From positions 124,001-188,000 of the forward strand of contig NZ_WXEW01000007.1 in assembly GCF_009901565.1 (NCBI RefSeq): DNA of 64,000 bases, given 5' to 3'. Below are positions 15,633 to 24,037 of the stretch, in pieces (the stretch's first letter is position 1; the number at the start of each line of letters is the position of its first letter). The notes beneath the pieces were generated by a model. That model ran no database searches, had not been told where the DNA came from, and saw nothing but the letters and a program-made list of their open reading frames with translations. This stretch comes from Herbidospora solisilvae (GTDB lineage Bacteria > Actinomycetota > Actinomycetes > Streptosporangiales > Streptosporangiaceae). A program made the translations under genes and the position numbers.

Positions 15633-16307
15633 ATGAGCCGCCGCCCCGGGCGACCGTCCCGTTTCTGGGAGACGGTCGCCGTCGTGATCATCAAGCCGCT
15701 TTCCCTGCTGCTCGTGAAGCACGACTGGCGCCGGATCGACCGCATCCCCCGGACCGGCGGCGTCATCATCGTCGCCAACCATCTGTCGTGGACCGACCCG
15801 GTGCTGCTCGGCCACCTCCTCTACGCCTCCGGGCGCTGGCCGGTCGTGCTGGCCAAGTCGGGCGTCTTCGCGGTGCCGGTTCTCGGCAAGGTGATCGCCG
15901 CGCTGCGCACCATCCCGGTCTACCGGGGCAGCGCCGAGGCCACCCGCTCGCTGCACGACGCCGAGGAACGCCTGGCCGAGGGCAGCTCGATCCTCTTCTA
16001 CCCCGAGGGCACCATCACCCGCGACCCCGGCCTGTGGCCGATGGCCGGCAAGACCGGCGCGGCCCGCCTGGCCCTGGCGACGGGCACCCCGGTGATCCCG
16101 ATCGCCCACTGGGGGGCGCAGGAACTGCTGCCGTACGGCGAGAAGAAGCCCCGGCTGTTCCCCCGCAAGACCTTCAAGGCGCTCGTCGGCGAACCGGTCG
16201 ACCTGTCGGGCTTCGAGGGCCGCCCAGCCGAGGCGACGGCCGAGATCATGCGCGCCGTCACACTGCTCCTCGCGGAGCTGCGGGGTGAGAAGGCGCCTGA
16301 CGCCTAA
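15633..16307 (+). CDS. 1-acyl-sn-glycerol-3-phosphate acyltransferase (PlsC family)
   Basis: A 224-residue acyltransferase of phospholipid synthesis. The catalytic NHxxxxD box is NHLSWTD near residue 52, and the substrate-binding box is FYPEGTITRD near residue 125. A hydrophobic N-terminal segment (WETVAVVIIKPLSLLLV) could anchor it to the inner face of the membrane. It is divergent from cofC (81 nt between start codons) and is followed 21 nt later by gpsA, so the two probably form an operon supplying and using glycerol-3-phosphate. Confidence 0.93.
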   Translation: MSRRPGRPSRFWETVAVVIIKPLSLLLVKHDWRRIDRIPRTGGVIIVANHLSWTDPVLLGHLLYASGRWPVVLAKSGVFAVPVLGKVIAALRTIPVYRGSAEATRSLHDAEERLAEGSSILFYPEGTITRDPGLWPMAGKTGAARLALATGTPVIPIAHWGAQELLPYGEKKPRLFPRKTFKALVGEPVDLSGFEGRPAEATAEIMRAVTLLLAELRGEKAPDA

Positions 16308-16328
16308 TCACCGCGTACGGTGAGCACC

Positions 16329-17333
16329 ATGACCAAGGCTGCCGTTTTCGGGTCCGGTTCGTGGGGCACCATGTTCGCGCTCATTCTCGCCGAGGCGGGC
16401 ACGAAGACCACGCTGTGGGGCCGCCGGCCCGATCTCATCGAGGCGATCAACCAGCGCCACGAGAACCCCGACTACCTGCCCGGACTGCGGCTGCCCGACA
16501 CGGTGCGCGCGACCACCGACCCGGCCGAGGCGATGGACGGCGCCGAGTACGTCGTGCTGGCCGTGCCCTCGCAGACGCTCCGCCAGAACCTGGAGGCGTG
16601 GCGGCCCTGGTTGCCGCCCCGGGCGGTGCTGGTCAGCCTGATGAAGGGCATCGAGTTGTCCACGACCAAGCGGATGAGCGAGGTCATCGAAGAGGTCGGC
16701 GGGGTGCCGAGAGAGCGGATCGCGGTCGTGTCCGGCCCCAACCTGGTGGGCGAGCTGGCCCAGCGGCAGCCGGGGTCGACGGTCGTGGCGTGCTCCGACG
16801 AGGCGGTGGCGGCCCGGTTGCAGGAGGCCATCCACCTGCCCTGGTTCCGGACCTACACCAACACCGACGTGGTCGGGGTCGAGGTCGGCGGCGCGGTCAA
16901 GAACGTGATCGCGCTCGCGGTGGGGGTGTCGGCGGGTATGGGCATGGGCGACAACCTGGCCGCGACGCTGATGACCCGGGGCCTGGCCGAGATCTCCCGG
17001 CTGGGCGTGGTGCTCGGCGCCGATCAGCACACCTTCGCCGGCCTCGCCGGGATGGGCGATCTCATCGCGACGTGTACGTCTCCATTGTCCCGTAACCGTA
17101 CTTTCGGTGAGAATCTTGGGCGCGGAATGACCTTCGACGAGGTCGTCTCCGTGACCAAGCAGACCGCCGAGGGGGTCAAGTCGTGCGAGTCGGTGCTGGA
17201 ACTCGCCAGGAAGCACGACGTCGAGATGCCGATCACCGAGGTGGTCGTCGGCGTCGTGCACGACGGGATGACCCCGGGCGAGGCGGCGATGCTGCTGATG
17301 TCCCGCACCCCCAAACCAGAGCGCTACGTGTGA
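16329..17333 (+). CDS. gpsA: Glycerol-3-phosphate dehydrogenase [NAD(P)+]
   Basis: A 334-residue cytosolic enzyme that reduces dihydroxyacetone phosphate to sn-glycerol-3-phosphate for phospholipids. The Rossmann loop GSGSWGTMFA lies near residues 8-17; VSLMKGIE, VSGPNL, and the catalytic-lysine region GGAVKNVIALAVG are present, as is GLAGMGDLIATC. The ATG at 16329 gives MTKAAVFGSGSWG; a GTG three codons earlier is possible. It lies between plsC and the cystathionine-synthase-like gene, with a 16-nt gap to the latter. Confidence 0.96.
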   Translation: MTKAAVFGSGSWGTMFALILAEAGTKTTLWGRRPDLIEAINQRHENPDYLPGLRLPDTVRATTDPAEAMDGAEYVVLAVPSQTLRQNLEAWRPWLPPRAVLVSLMKGIELSTTKRMSEVIEEVGGVPRERIAVVSGPNLVGELAQRQPGSTVVACSDEAVAARLQEAIHLPWFRTYTNTDVVGVEVGGAVKNVIALAVGVSAGMGMGDNLAATLMTRGLAEISRLGVVLGADQHTFAGLAGMGDLIATCTSPLSRNRTFGENLGRGMTFDEVVSVTKQTAEGVKSCESVLELARKHDVEMPITEVVVGVVHDGMTPGEAAMLLMSRTPKPERYV

Positions 17334-17349
17334 GAGCGGGTGACGCCCG

Positions 17350-18696
17350 GTGAGCCGAGCCCGGCGCTCCCCAGAGCCCGAACCACGGCGCGAGCCGCAG
17401 CAGCCCTCCGGCCGCCGGCGTCCGGGGTTCGATCGGGCGGATTCACCGAGCGAGCCAGGGCCGGCTTCGGGCCGTCCGCTTCTTGCTCCCGGAGAGAACA
17501 CCCGCTCCGTGCACCTGCCGAAGCCGTCGTCGCCCCGGCAGGAGGCGCTCGGGCAGCCCGTCTGGCGGTCGGCCTCGTGGGCGTTCGGCTCCTCGGGGGA
17601 GCACGCCGACGTGGTCGCCGGGCACCGGCCGGGATACACGTACGGCCGCGTCGACAACCCGACCGTCGACGCGTTCGCCGCGGCGGTGGCCGCCCTCGAA
17701 GGGGCCGCCGCGCCGGAGGACGTCGCCGGCCAGGCCTTCTGCTCGGGGATGGCGGCGATCACCGGGACCCTGCTCACCTTCCTGGGCAACGGCTCCCACG
17801 TCGTCGCCCCGGCGCAGGTGAGCGGCGCCACCTACACGCTGCTCGCCGGCGTGTTGTCCCGCTTCGGGGTGTCGGCCGACTTCGTCGACCACTCCGACCT
17901 GCGCGGGGTGCGGGCCGCGATCCGGCCCACCACCAAGATCCTGTACGCCGAGACGCTCGCCGCCCCCGCCATGGCGGTGGCCGACATCCGGGGCCTCTAC
18001 CAGGTCGCCCGGGAGGCGGGCGCGCTGCTGGTGGTCGACTCGACGTTCGCCACCCCGGTCGTCTGCCGCCCGCTCGAACACGGCGCCGACCTGGTCATCC
18101 ACTCGGCGACCACATACATGGGCGGCCACGACGACTGCGTCGGCGGCGTCGTGGTCGGCCGTCCCGACCTGGTCGCCAAGGTCCGCCAGACCCGCATCGA
18201 CACCGGTTCGGCGCTCTCGCCCGACGACGCCTTCCTGCTGCGCCGGGGCCTGGAGACGCTGACGCTGCGGGTCCGCCGCATGTGCTCCACCGCCATGGTC
18301 TTCGCCGCGGCGCTGGCCAGGCATCCGCACGTCCGGCGGGTCGACTACCCGGGCCTGCCCACCCATCCGGGCCACCAGACCGCCCGGAACCTGTTCGACT
18401 CCGGCCCCGAGGGCACCCGGTTCGGCGCGGTCGTCACCCTCACCCCCCACGGCGGCTTCGAGGCCGGGGTGGCGCTGGCCGACCGGCTGCGCACCGCCGC
18501 CATCGCGCCGTCGGCGGGCGGCACCCACACCAGGGCCGTCCACCTGGCCTCGGTGGCGCGCTCCGACGAGAGCGTGCCGGGGGTCGACGCCGGGGCCGTG
18601 CGGTTCGCCATCGGGCTCGAAGACGCCGAAGATCTGATCGCCGACGTCACCCAGGCACTCGACGCATTGGGCTCTTTGCCCCGAGCTCGGACCTGA
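17350..18696 (+). CDS. Cystathionine gamma-synthase/lyase family (Cys/Met metabolism) protein lacking the PLP lysine
   Basis: A 448-residue protein of the fold-type I Cys/Met metabolism family (MetB/CGL): RPGYTYGRVDNPTVDAFAAAVAALEG, AFCSGMAAITG, ILYAETLAAPAMAVADI and DSTFATPVVCRPLEHGADLVIHS are all family blocks (read in pieces). However, the site that carries the PLP-binding lysine (SATKY in homologues) reads SATTY, with Thr255 encoded by ACA at 18112-18114. The downstream GGHDDCVGG loop is otherwise intact, so the gene is not obviously decayed. Without that lysine the normal transsulfuration chemistry should fail. The first 50 residues are Arg/Pro-rich and unlike the family; the true start may be a GTG at 17506 or nearby. 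It precedes ddl by 40 nt. Confidence 0.8.
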   Translation: MSRARRSPEPEPRREPQQPSGRRRPGFDRADSPSEPGPASGRPLLAPGENTRSVHLPKPSSPRQEALGQPVWRSASWAFGSSGEHADVVAGHRPGYTYGRVDNPTVDAFAAAVAALEGAAAPEDVAGQAFCSGMAAITGTLLTFLGNGSHVVAPAQVSGATYTLLAGVLSRFGVSADFVDHSDLRGVRAAIRPTTKILYAETLAAPAMAVADIRGLYQVAREAGALLVVDSTFATPVVCRPLEHGADLVIHSATTYMGGHDDCVGGVVVGRPDLVAKVRQTRIDTGSALSPDDAFLLRRGLETLTLRVRRMCSTAMVFAAALARHPHVRRVDYPGLPTHPGHQTARNLFDSGPEGTRFGAVVTLTPHGGFEAGVALADRLRTAAIAPSAGGTHTRAVHLASVARSDESVPGVDAGAVRFAIGLEDAEDLIADVTQALDALGSLPRART

Positions 18697-18736
18697 CGAG
18701 GCGTTTTTCCACCTCGACAGGATAGATTCGGACCTC

Positions 18737-19831
18737 ATGAACCGGATTCGAGTCGCCGTCGTCTTCGGCGGACGCAACTCCGAGCACGCGGTGTCGCTGA
18801 TGGGTGCCGGAAGCGTCCTGTCGGTGATCGACCGTGCGCGATATGAGGTCGTGCCGATCGGCATCGCACCGGACGGCCGCTGGGTCATCGCGGCCGACAC
18901 CCAGAGCTTCGCGATCGAGGACGGCGCCCTGCCGGTCGTCGACACCAGCGGATCGGCGCTGGCCATCCCGCCCGGCGACGGCTCCCTGGTCGCCCTCGAC
19001 CCGGGCGACGTCCCGCGCTCGCTCGGCACGGTCGACGTCGTCTTCCCGGTCATGCACGGCCCCTTCGCGGAGGACGGCACCATCCAGGGCCTGCTGGAGA
19101 TGGCCGGGGTCCGGTACGTCGGCTCCGGGGTCCTCGCGAGTGCCGTTGGTATGGACAAGGCGTACATGAAGGCCGTCCTGAATTCGGCCGGGCTGCCGGT
19201 GGGGCCGTACGTCGTGGTGCCCGACCGGACCTGGCGCACCGACCGCCACCGCGTGCTCAAGGAGATCGAGGAGCTCGGCTGGCCGGTCTTCGTGAAGCCC
19301 GCGCGGGCCGGGTCGTCGCAGGGCATCTCCAAGGCCTCGACGCCCGAGGAGCTGGAGACCGCGATCGAGTTCGCCCGCGAGCACGACCCGAAGGTCCTGG
19401 TCGAGGCGGCCATCCCCGGCCGAGAGATCGAGTGTGCGGTGCTCCAGGGCCTCGGCGACGAGCCGCCGGCCGCGAGCGTGCCCGGCGAGGTGCTGGTCAC
19501 GGGCGGGCAGGAGTTCTTCGACTTCGAGGCCAAGTACTACCCCGACCAGATGGCCCTTCAGGTCCCCGCCGACCTCCCCGAGGAGGTGGCCGAGGAGATC
19601 AGGGCCATGGCGGTGCGGGCGTACGAGGCCCTCGGCTGCGAGGGGCTGTCACGGGTCGACTTCTTCTACACACCCGACGGGCGGCTGATCCTCAACGAGA
19701 TCAACACGATGCCCGGGTTCACGTCGCTCTCGGTGGCGCCCCAGCTCTGGGCGGCGACCGGGCTGCCCTATCCGGAACTCGTCGACCGGCTGATCCAGCT
19801 GGCCCTGCAGCGCCCGCTGGGCCTGCGCTAG
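18737..19831 (+). CDS. ddl: D-alanine--D-alanine ligase
   Basis: A 364-residue ATP-grasp enzyme that makes D-Ala-D-Ala for peptidoglycan. N-terminal VVFGGRNSEHAVSL, HGPFAEDGTIQGLLEM, GWPVFVKPARAGSSQGI, and NEINTMPGFT are hallmark blocks, including Mg-binding acidic residues. The start has a TAGATT box 8 nt upstream (18723-18728) and no Shine-Dalgarno, so it is probably leaderless. It is tail-to-tail with the DUF3515 gene, overlapping by 4 nt. This position (after gpsA and a PLP gene) is conserved in actinobacteria. Confidence 0.96.
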   Translation: MNRIRVAVVFGGRNSEHAVSLMGAGSVLSVIDRARYEVVPIGIAPDGRWVIAADTQSFAIEDGALPVVDTSGSALAIPPGDGSLVALDPGDVPRSLGTVDVVFPVMHGPFAEDGTIQGLLEMAGVRYVGSGVLASAVGMDKAYMKAVLNSAGLPVGPYVVVPDRTWRTDRHRVLKEIEELGWPVFVKPARAGSSQGISKASTPEELETAIEFAREHDPKVLVEAAIPGREIECAVLQGLGDEPPAASVPGEVLVTGGQEFFDFEAKYYPDQMALQVPADLPEEVAEEIRAMAVRAYEALGCEGLSRVDFFYTPDGRLILNEINTMPGFTSLSVAPQLWAATGLPYPELVDRLIQLALQRPLGLR

Positions 19832-20247
19832 GGGATCGTCGCCTTGATCGGGTCGGCCAGATCGACCAGGACGCTGCCCGGCTGATGGTTCGCGGAGATC
19901 GTCACCTCGACGTAGGCCTCGCGGTTGACCGAGGTGAACAGGGTCGGACGGGCCGGATCGGCGAACCAGCCGACCCCGTTGACGTCGCTCACCTCGGCGG
20001 TCGGCTCCATCGAGGCCGGGCGGCCGACGCCGCAGCGCAGGGCGATCTCCCCGGCCCCCCACACGGCCGTGTAGGGGGACACCGGATCGGTTTCGGTGCG
20101 GGCCAGGCCCTCGATGGTGGCCGGCAGTTTCGCGGACAAGGCCTGGCAGGCGGTCGCGGCGGCCCCCTCGGGGGCCGGCGGGTCGAGGCTCACCGCCTGG
20201 GCGCACCCCGCCGCCAGCACCACCACGATCAACCAGCCACGCTTCAT
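19828..20247 (-). CDS. DUF3515 family putative lipoprotein
   Basis: A 139-residue secreted protein. The N-terminus MKRGWLIVVVLAAGC is a signal peptide ending in a lipobox (LAAGC, Cys15), so it should be lipid-anchored on the outer face of the membrane. The mature part fits DUF3515, a family found next to ddl and thiL in actinobacteria: conserved cysteines (TACQAL, LRCGVG) and VGWFADP. Its start codon overlaps the stop of the Lrp-type gene by 4 nt (ATGA), which indicates translational coupling. Its role is unknown, perhaps cell-envelope related. Confidence 0.85.
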   Translation of the reverse strand: MKRGWLIVVVLAAGCAQAVSLDPPAPEGAAATACQALSAKLPATIEGLARTETDPVSPYTAVWGAGEIALRCGVGRPASMEPTAEVSDVNGVGWFADPARPTLFTSVNREAYVEVTISANHQPGSVLVDLADPIKATIP

Positions 20248-20477
20248 ATGTGGACGATAGGGCAGGTCAGCGTACGCGTGATGCCCTTGACGGACTGGAT
20301 CTGGGCGACCACCAGCTTGCCGAGCTCGTCGACGTTGTTGGCCTCGGCCCGGACGATCACGTCGTAGGGGCCGGTCACGTCTTCGGCTTGGGTGACCCCA
20401 GGGATCTTCGAGATGGCCTCGGCCACAGCCGCCGCCTTGCCGACCTCGGTCTGGATAAGGATGTAGGCCTGCACCAT
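20244..20477 (-). CDS. Single-domain Lrp/AsnC ligand-binding (RAM) protein
   Basis: A 77-residue protein made of only the RAM effector domain (YILIQTEVGKAAAVAEAI then VTQAEDVTGPYDVIV and GITRTLTCPIV); there is no DNA-binding domain. Such stand-alone RAM proteins bind amino acids or may pair with full-length Lrp proteins. It is the first gene of a two-gene unit with the DUF3515 lipoprotein, coupled by the ATGA overlap, and divergent from thiL. Confidence 0.88.
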   Translation of the reverse strand: MVQAYILIQTEVGKAAAVAEAISKIPGVTQAEDVTGPYDVIVRAEANNVDELGKLVVAQIQSVKGITRTLTCPIVHI

Positions 20478-20529
20478 CAGGTCCTCCCGGGATTGATCAC
20501 CACCGAAAGGTCAAGGTACCCCGAACACC

Positions 20530-20544
20530 AGGAGGTGTGACATC
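20530..20544 (+). promoter_or_regulatory. Strong Shine-Dalgarno and AUC start of thiL
   Basis: AGGAGGTG (20530-20537) is a near-perfect anti-16S match. The in-frame codon at the right distance (6 nt after AGGAGG) is ATC at 20542. No ATG, GTG or TTG occurs in the thiL frame between the in-frame stop at 20494 and this codon. The nearest GTG (20537) is in another frame and only 1 nt from the AGGAGG. Confidence 0.6.
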
Positions 20545-21474
20545 ACAGTCGGAGAACTCGGCGAATTCGGTGTTGTTAGCCGGATATCGGGGCGTCTGCC
20601 CCAAGGAGCGACAGTCCTCCTCGGCCCAGGCGACGACGCGGCGATCCTGCGCGCTCCGGACGGCAGGGTCGTCGTCACGACGGACATGCTTCTTGAGGGT
20701 AGACACTTTCGCCGCGATTGGTCCAGCCCGTACGAAATAGGTCGAAAAGCCGCAGCGCAGAATCTTTCCGACATTTCGGCCATGGGGGCGGTCGGGACGG
20801 GGCTTTTCGTGGGCCTCGGCATACCCGCCGACCTGCCGGTGGCCTGGCTCGACGGGCTGGTCGACGGGCTCCGCGACGAGTGCGCCCTCGTCGGGGCGAG
20901 CCTGGCCGGGGGAGATGTGACGCGGTCGGCGTCCGTGGTGCTGGGCGTGACCGCCCTGGGGGATCTGGAGGGCCGCTCGGCCGTCTTGCGGTCGGGGGCC
21001 CGGCCGGGCGACGTCGTGGCCGTGACGGGCTCTCTCGGGCGTTCTGAGGCCGGTTTGCGACTGCTTCTGGCGGGATTGTCAGGTTTTGACGATCTGGTGG
21101 AGGCGCACCGGCGGCCCCGGCCGCCCTACCCGGAGGGCCCGCGCGCCGCCGCGCTCGGCGCCACGGCCATGCTCGACGTCAGCGACGGCCTCCTGCAGGA
21201 TCTCGGCCACATCTGCGCGGCCAGCGGCGTGGCGATCGTGCTCGACCCCGTCGAGGTGCCCGACGATCTCGCGGCGGCGGCCAAGGCGCTCGGGGCCGAT
21301 CCCGTCGACTGGATCCTCGCCGGAGGAGAGGATCACGCGCTGGCGGCGACCTTCCCATCAGGGGTTTCCCTGCCTTCCGAGTGGCGGATTGTAGGAAATG
21401 TGGCCGAAGGGGATGGAGTACAGGCCGGAGGGCGCGAGAATGTCCCGGGGGGTTGGGATCACTTCCGAGGATGA
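20542..21474 (+). CDS. thiL: Thiamine-monophosphate kinase, apparent AUC start
   Basis: A 310-residue enzyme that phosphorylates thiamine monophosphate to the active diphosphate. Read from ATC at 20542 the N-terminus is (M)TVGELGEFGVVSRI, as in homologues, followed by the Mg-ATP motif GPGDDAAIL and the QNLSDISAMGA helix. MLDVSDGLLQDL and GGEDHAL complete the family pattern. The next usual start (ATG at 20686) would remove GPGDDAA and so cannot give an active enzyme. Either the start is AUC or there is an unseen frameshift. It is divergent from the RAM-protein gene. Confidence 0.85.
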   Translation: MTVGELGEFGVVSRISGRLPQGATVLLGPGDDAAILRAPDGRVVVTTDMLLEGRHFRRDWSSPYEIGRKAAAQNLSDISAMGAVGTGLFVGLGIPADLPVAWLDGLVDGLRDECALVGASLAGGDVTRSASVVLGVTALGDLEGRSAVLRSGARPGDVVAVTGSLGRSEAGLRLLLAGLSGFDDLVEAHRRPRPPYPEGPRAAALGATAMLDVSDGLLQDLGHICAASGVAIVLDPVEVPDDLAAAAKALGADPVDWILAGGEDHALAATFPSGVSLPSEWRIVGNVAEGDGVQAGGRENVPGGWDHFRG

Positions 21475-21545
21475 CGGGAACTTTGTGACAGCGGCAGCGT
21501 GACCTTGTAAGAAGGTTGGCGGGTGCAGATCAGGAAGGACCAGGA

Positions 21546-22835
21546 ATGGGGCGCCACCGGGCCGGACGGACGGCCACGACCCCGGTCAAGAAAACCAAGC
21601 AGAAGGTCGACGAGACCGGCGACCCCCTGACGGGCCCGGTTCCACCTGCACCGATCCCGAGTTCCGGCGATCCCCAGCCCGCCGGCCCCCTGGCCGCCCC
21701 GGTCCAGGCCCCGGCCGACCCCTCGACGCAGCGGATCGAACCTCCTTCGACGGGCGCATTCGCGGCGCCCGTCCAGGCGCCCGGCAGGTCGATGCCCGAC
21801 CAACCGCCCCCCGGCGCGGCCCCGCCTCCCGGCGGCCCGCCCTCGACGGGCGCCTTCACGGCCCAGGGCGGCCCCACGACCGGCCCGTTCACGGGCCCCG
21901 TCTTCGGCGGTCCCACAAGCGACCCCCACGCGGGTCCCGGACCGGCCGGTCCGTCGACGGGCCCCTTCACGGGCCCGATCCCCGGCGGTCCTTTCCCCGG
22001 TTCTTCAAGCGGTCCGGTCGAGCCGCCTTCGGGTGGTCCTGCCACGGGTCCCTTCACGGGTCCGGTCGGGACGCCGCCCGGAGGTCCTTCCACCGGGCCG
22101 TTCACGGGTCCAGTCGGGATGCCCTCGGGTGGTCCTGCCACGGGTCCCTTCACGGGACCGGTCGGGATGCCGCCCGGAGGTCCTTCGACCGGGCCGTTCA
22201 CCGGTCCGGTCGGGCCGCCTTTCGGGAATGACGGCGTTCAGAACCAGGGAGCGGGGTCTGACGATCCGGCCACCGGGCCGATCACGGCTCCCGTGCGGGC
22301 GGCTCTCGGGACGGCCGAGGCCGCGGCGGGGCAGCAGGCGCAGGGGACGGCGCAGCTGAGCTATCGGTGGCCCGACGACGAGGCGAGCACCGGGGAGATG
22401 CCCGGGAGCACCACCGAGGCGCCGCTTCCCGGCGGGGCGAGGTCCGGTCGCCGGCGGCGGAACCGGGAGGCGGTGCCGATCGCGCGGTCGCGGCGGATGG
22501 CGGTGATCTCCGGGGTGGCCGTGGTCGCGGCGGTGTGTCTGACGCTGCTGGGCATCCGGCTGGCGTCCGGCGGGACCGAGCTGGTGGTGGTGCCCACGCC
22601 CAGCGAGACCGCGCCGCCTTCGCCGTCGCCGACGCCCCGGAAGGCCTCGCCCAGCCCGACCCCGAAGTCCTCCCAGTCGGCGCAGGCGACCTCGCGGCCG
22701 CATCCGCAGCCGGTGGTCACCAAGCCCAAGCCGAGCCCGAAGCCCAAGCCCACCACGCCCACGCCCGAGCCGCCTCCCGTCGAGGTCGACCTCGACACCG
22801 GGCCGACGCAGAACCAGCCGGGGTTCGAGTTCTAG
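21546..22835 (+). CDS. Pro/Gly-rich repeat protein with one membrane segment
   Basis: A 429-residue low-complexity protein. Residues 20-250 are Pro/Gly/Thr-rich with many GPF(T)GP units; residues 164-227 contain four tandem 16-residue copies of GP(A/S)TGPFTGPV plus a GxPxG tail. After an Arg-rich stretch (SGRRRRN) there is one hydrophobic segment ([20 protein letters not shown], about residue 320). The outer tail is Ser/Pro/Lys-rich. The layout, a long cytoplasmic repeat region and a short extracytoplasmic tail, is common in actinomycete surface or Ser/Thr-kinase-linked proteins, but no function can be given. It lies between thiL and thiD, which is a conserved place for a species-specific gene. 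Confidence 0.75.
   Translation: MGRHRAGRTATTPVKKTKQKVDETGDPLTGPVPPAPIPSSGDPQPAGPLAAPVQAPADPSTQRIEPPSTGAFAAPVQAPGRSMPDQPPPGAAPPPGGPPSTGAFTAQGGPTTGPFTGPVFGGPTSDPHAGPGPAGPSTGPFTGPIPGGPFPGSSSGPVEPPSGGPATGPFTGPVGTPPGGPSTGPFTGPVGMPSGGPATGPFTGPVGMPPGGPSTGPFTGPVGPPFGNDGVQNQGAGSDDPATGPITAPVRAALGTAEAAAGQQAQGTAQLSYRWPDDEASTGEMPGSTTEAPLPGGARSGRRRRNREAVPIARSRRMAVISGVAVVAAVCLTLLGIRLASGGTELVVVPTPSETAPPSPSPTPRKASPSPTPKSSQSAQATSRPHPQPVVTKPKPSPKPKPTTPTPEPPPVEVDLDTGPTQNQPGFEF
22035..22226 (+). repeat. Four 48-bp tandem repeats with a 96-bp higher order
   Basis: Units begin GGTCCT at 22035, 22083, 22131 and 22179. Units 1 and 3 resemble each other most, as do units 2 and 4, so the block looks like a 96-bp duplication. 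More degenerate copies lie upstream. All stay in frame and encode GP(A/S)TGPFTGPV. Confidence 0.9.
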
Positions 22836-22863
22836 CCGGGAAGGCAACTGATTGGATGTCAGC

Positions 22864-23667
<804 letters not shown>

Positions 23668-23688
23668 GGGCGTACACGGGAGAACACG

Positions 23689-23718
23689 AAAAGGCCCGCC
23701 TCGTGAGGCGGGCCTTTT
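23689..23718. terminator. Bidirectional terminator between thiD and rpmB
   Basis: A 13-bp perfect stem, AAAAGGCCCGCCT with AGGCGGGCCTTTT, and the loop CGTG. The A and T ends give a U tract on either strand, so both convergent genes are served. Confidence 0.92.
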
Positions 23719-23728
23719 CGGAACAGTG

Positions 23729-23920
23729 CTAGCGGGTGACCTTCCCGGCCTTGATGCAGGAGGTGCACACGTTCAGCCGCTTCGGCGTCCCGTTGACCGT
23801 CGCGCGCACGGTCTGGATGTTGGGCTTCCAGTTACGGCGGGTTCGGCGGTGCGAGTGGGAGACGTTGTTGCCGAAAATCGGCTTCTTAGCGCAGACGTCG
23901 CAGACGGAAGCCACGGTCAT
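23729..23920 (-). CDS. rpmB: 50S ribosomal protein L28
   Basis: A 63-residue zinc-ribbon form of L28: CDVC near residue 7 and CTSC near residue 53 provide four zinc ligands, with [18 protein letters not shown] between them. Actinobacteria often have a second, Cys-free copy under zinc control elsewhere; only this C+ form is in the window. It is divergent from the DAK2 gene. Confidence 0.97.
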   Translation of the reverse strand: MTVASVCDVCAKKPIFGNNVSHSHRRTRRNWKPNIQTVRATVNGTPKRLNVCTSCIKAGKVTR

Positions 23921-24037
23921 CGCTCCTTCGGAGAATCAGGGAGCCCGGGTCGTATCGGGCAGAAAGGCCAGGCCGAACGGCTGGCCATATGAGGATAGCC
24001 GATGTCGGCCAATGCATGTTAAACGAAGGGATCACCC

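Noticed and set aside
20537-20740. A separate small ORF from GTG 20537
   Set aside because: It overlaps the thiL coding frame, ends within it, and starts 1 nt after a Shine-Dalgarno; the sequence has no known motif.
20686-21474. thiL starting at the internal ATG 20686
   Set aside because: It would delete the Mg-ATP binding GPGDDAA motif and the conserved TVGELGEF start, so the enzyme would be inactive.
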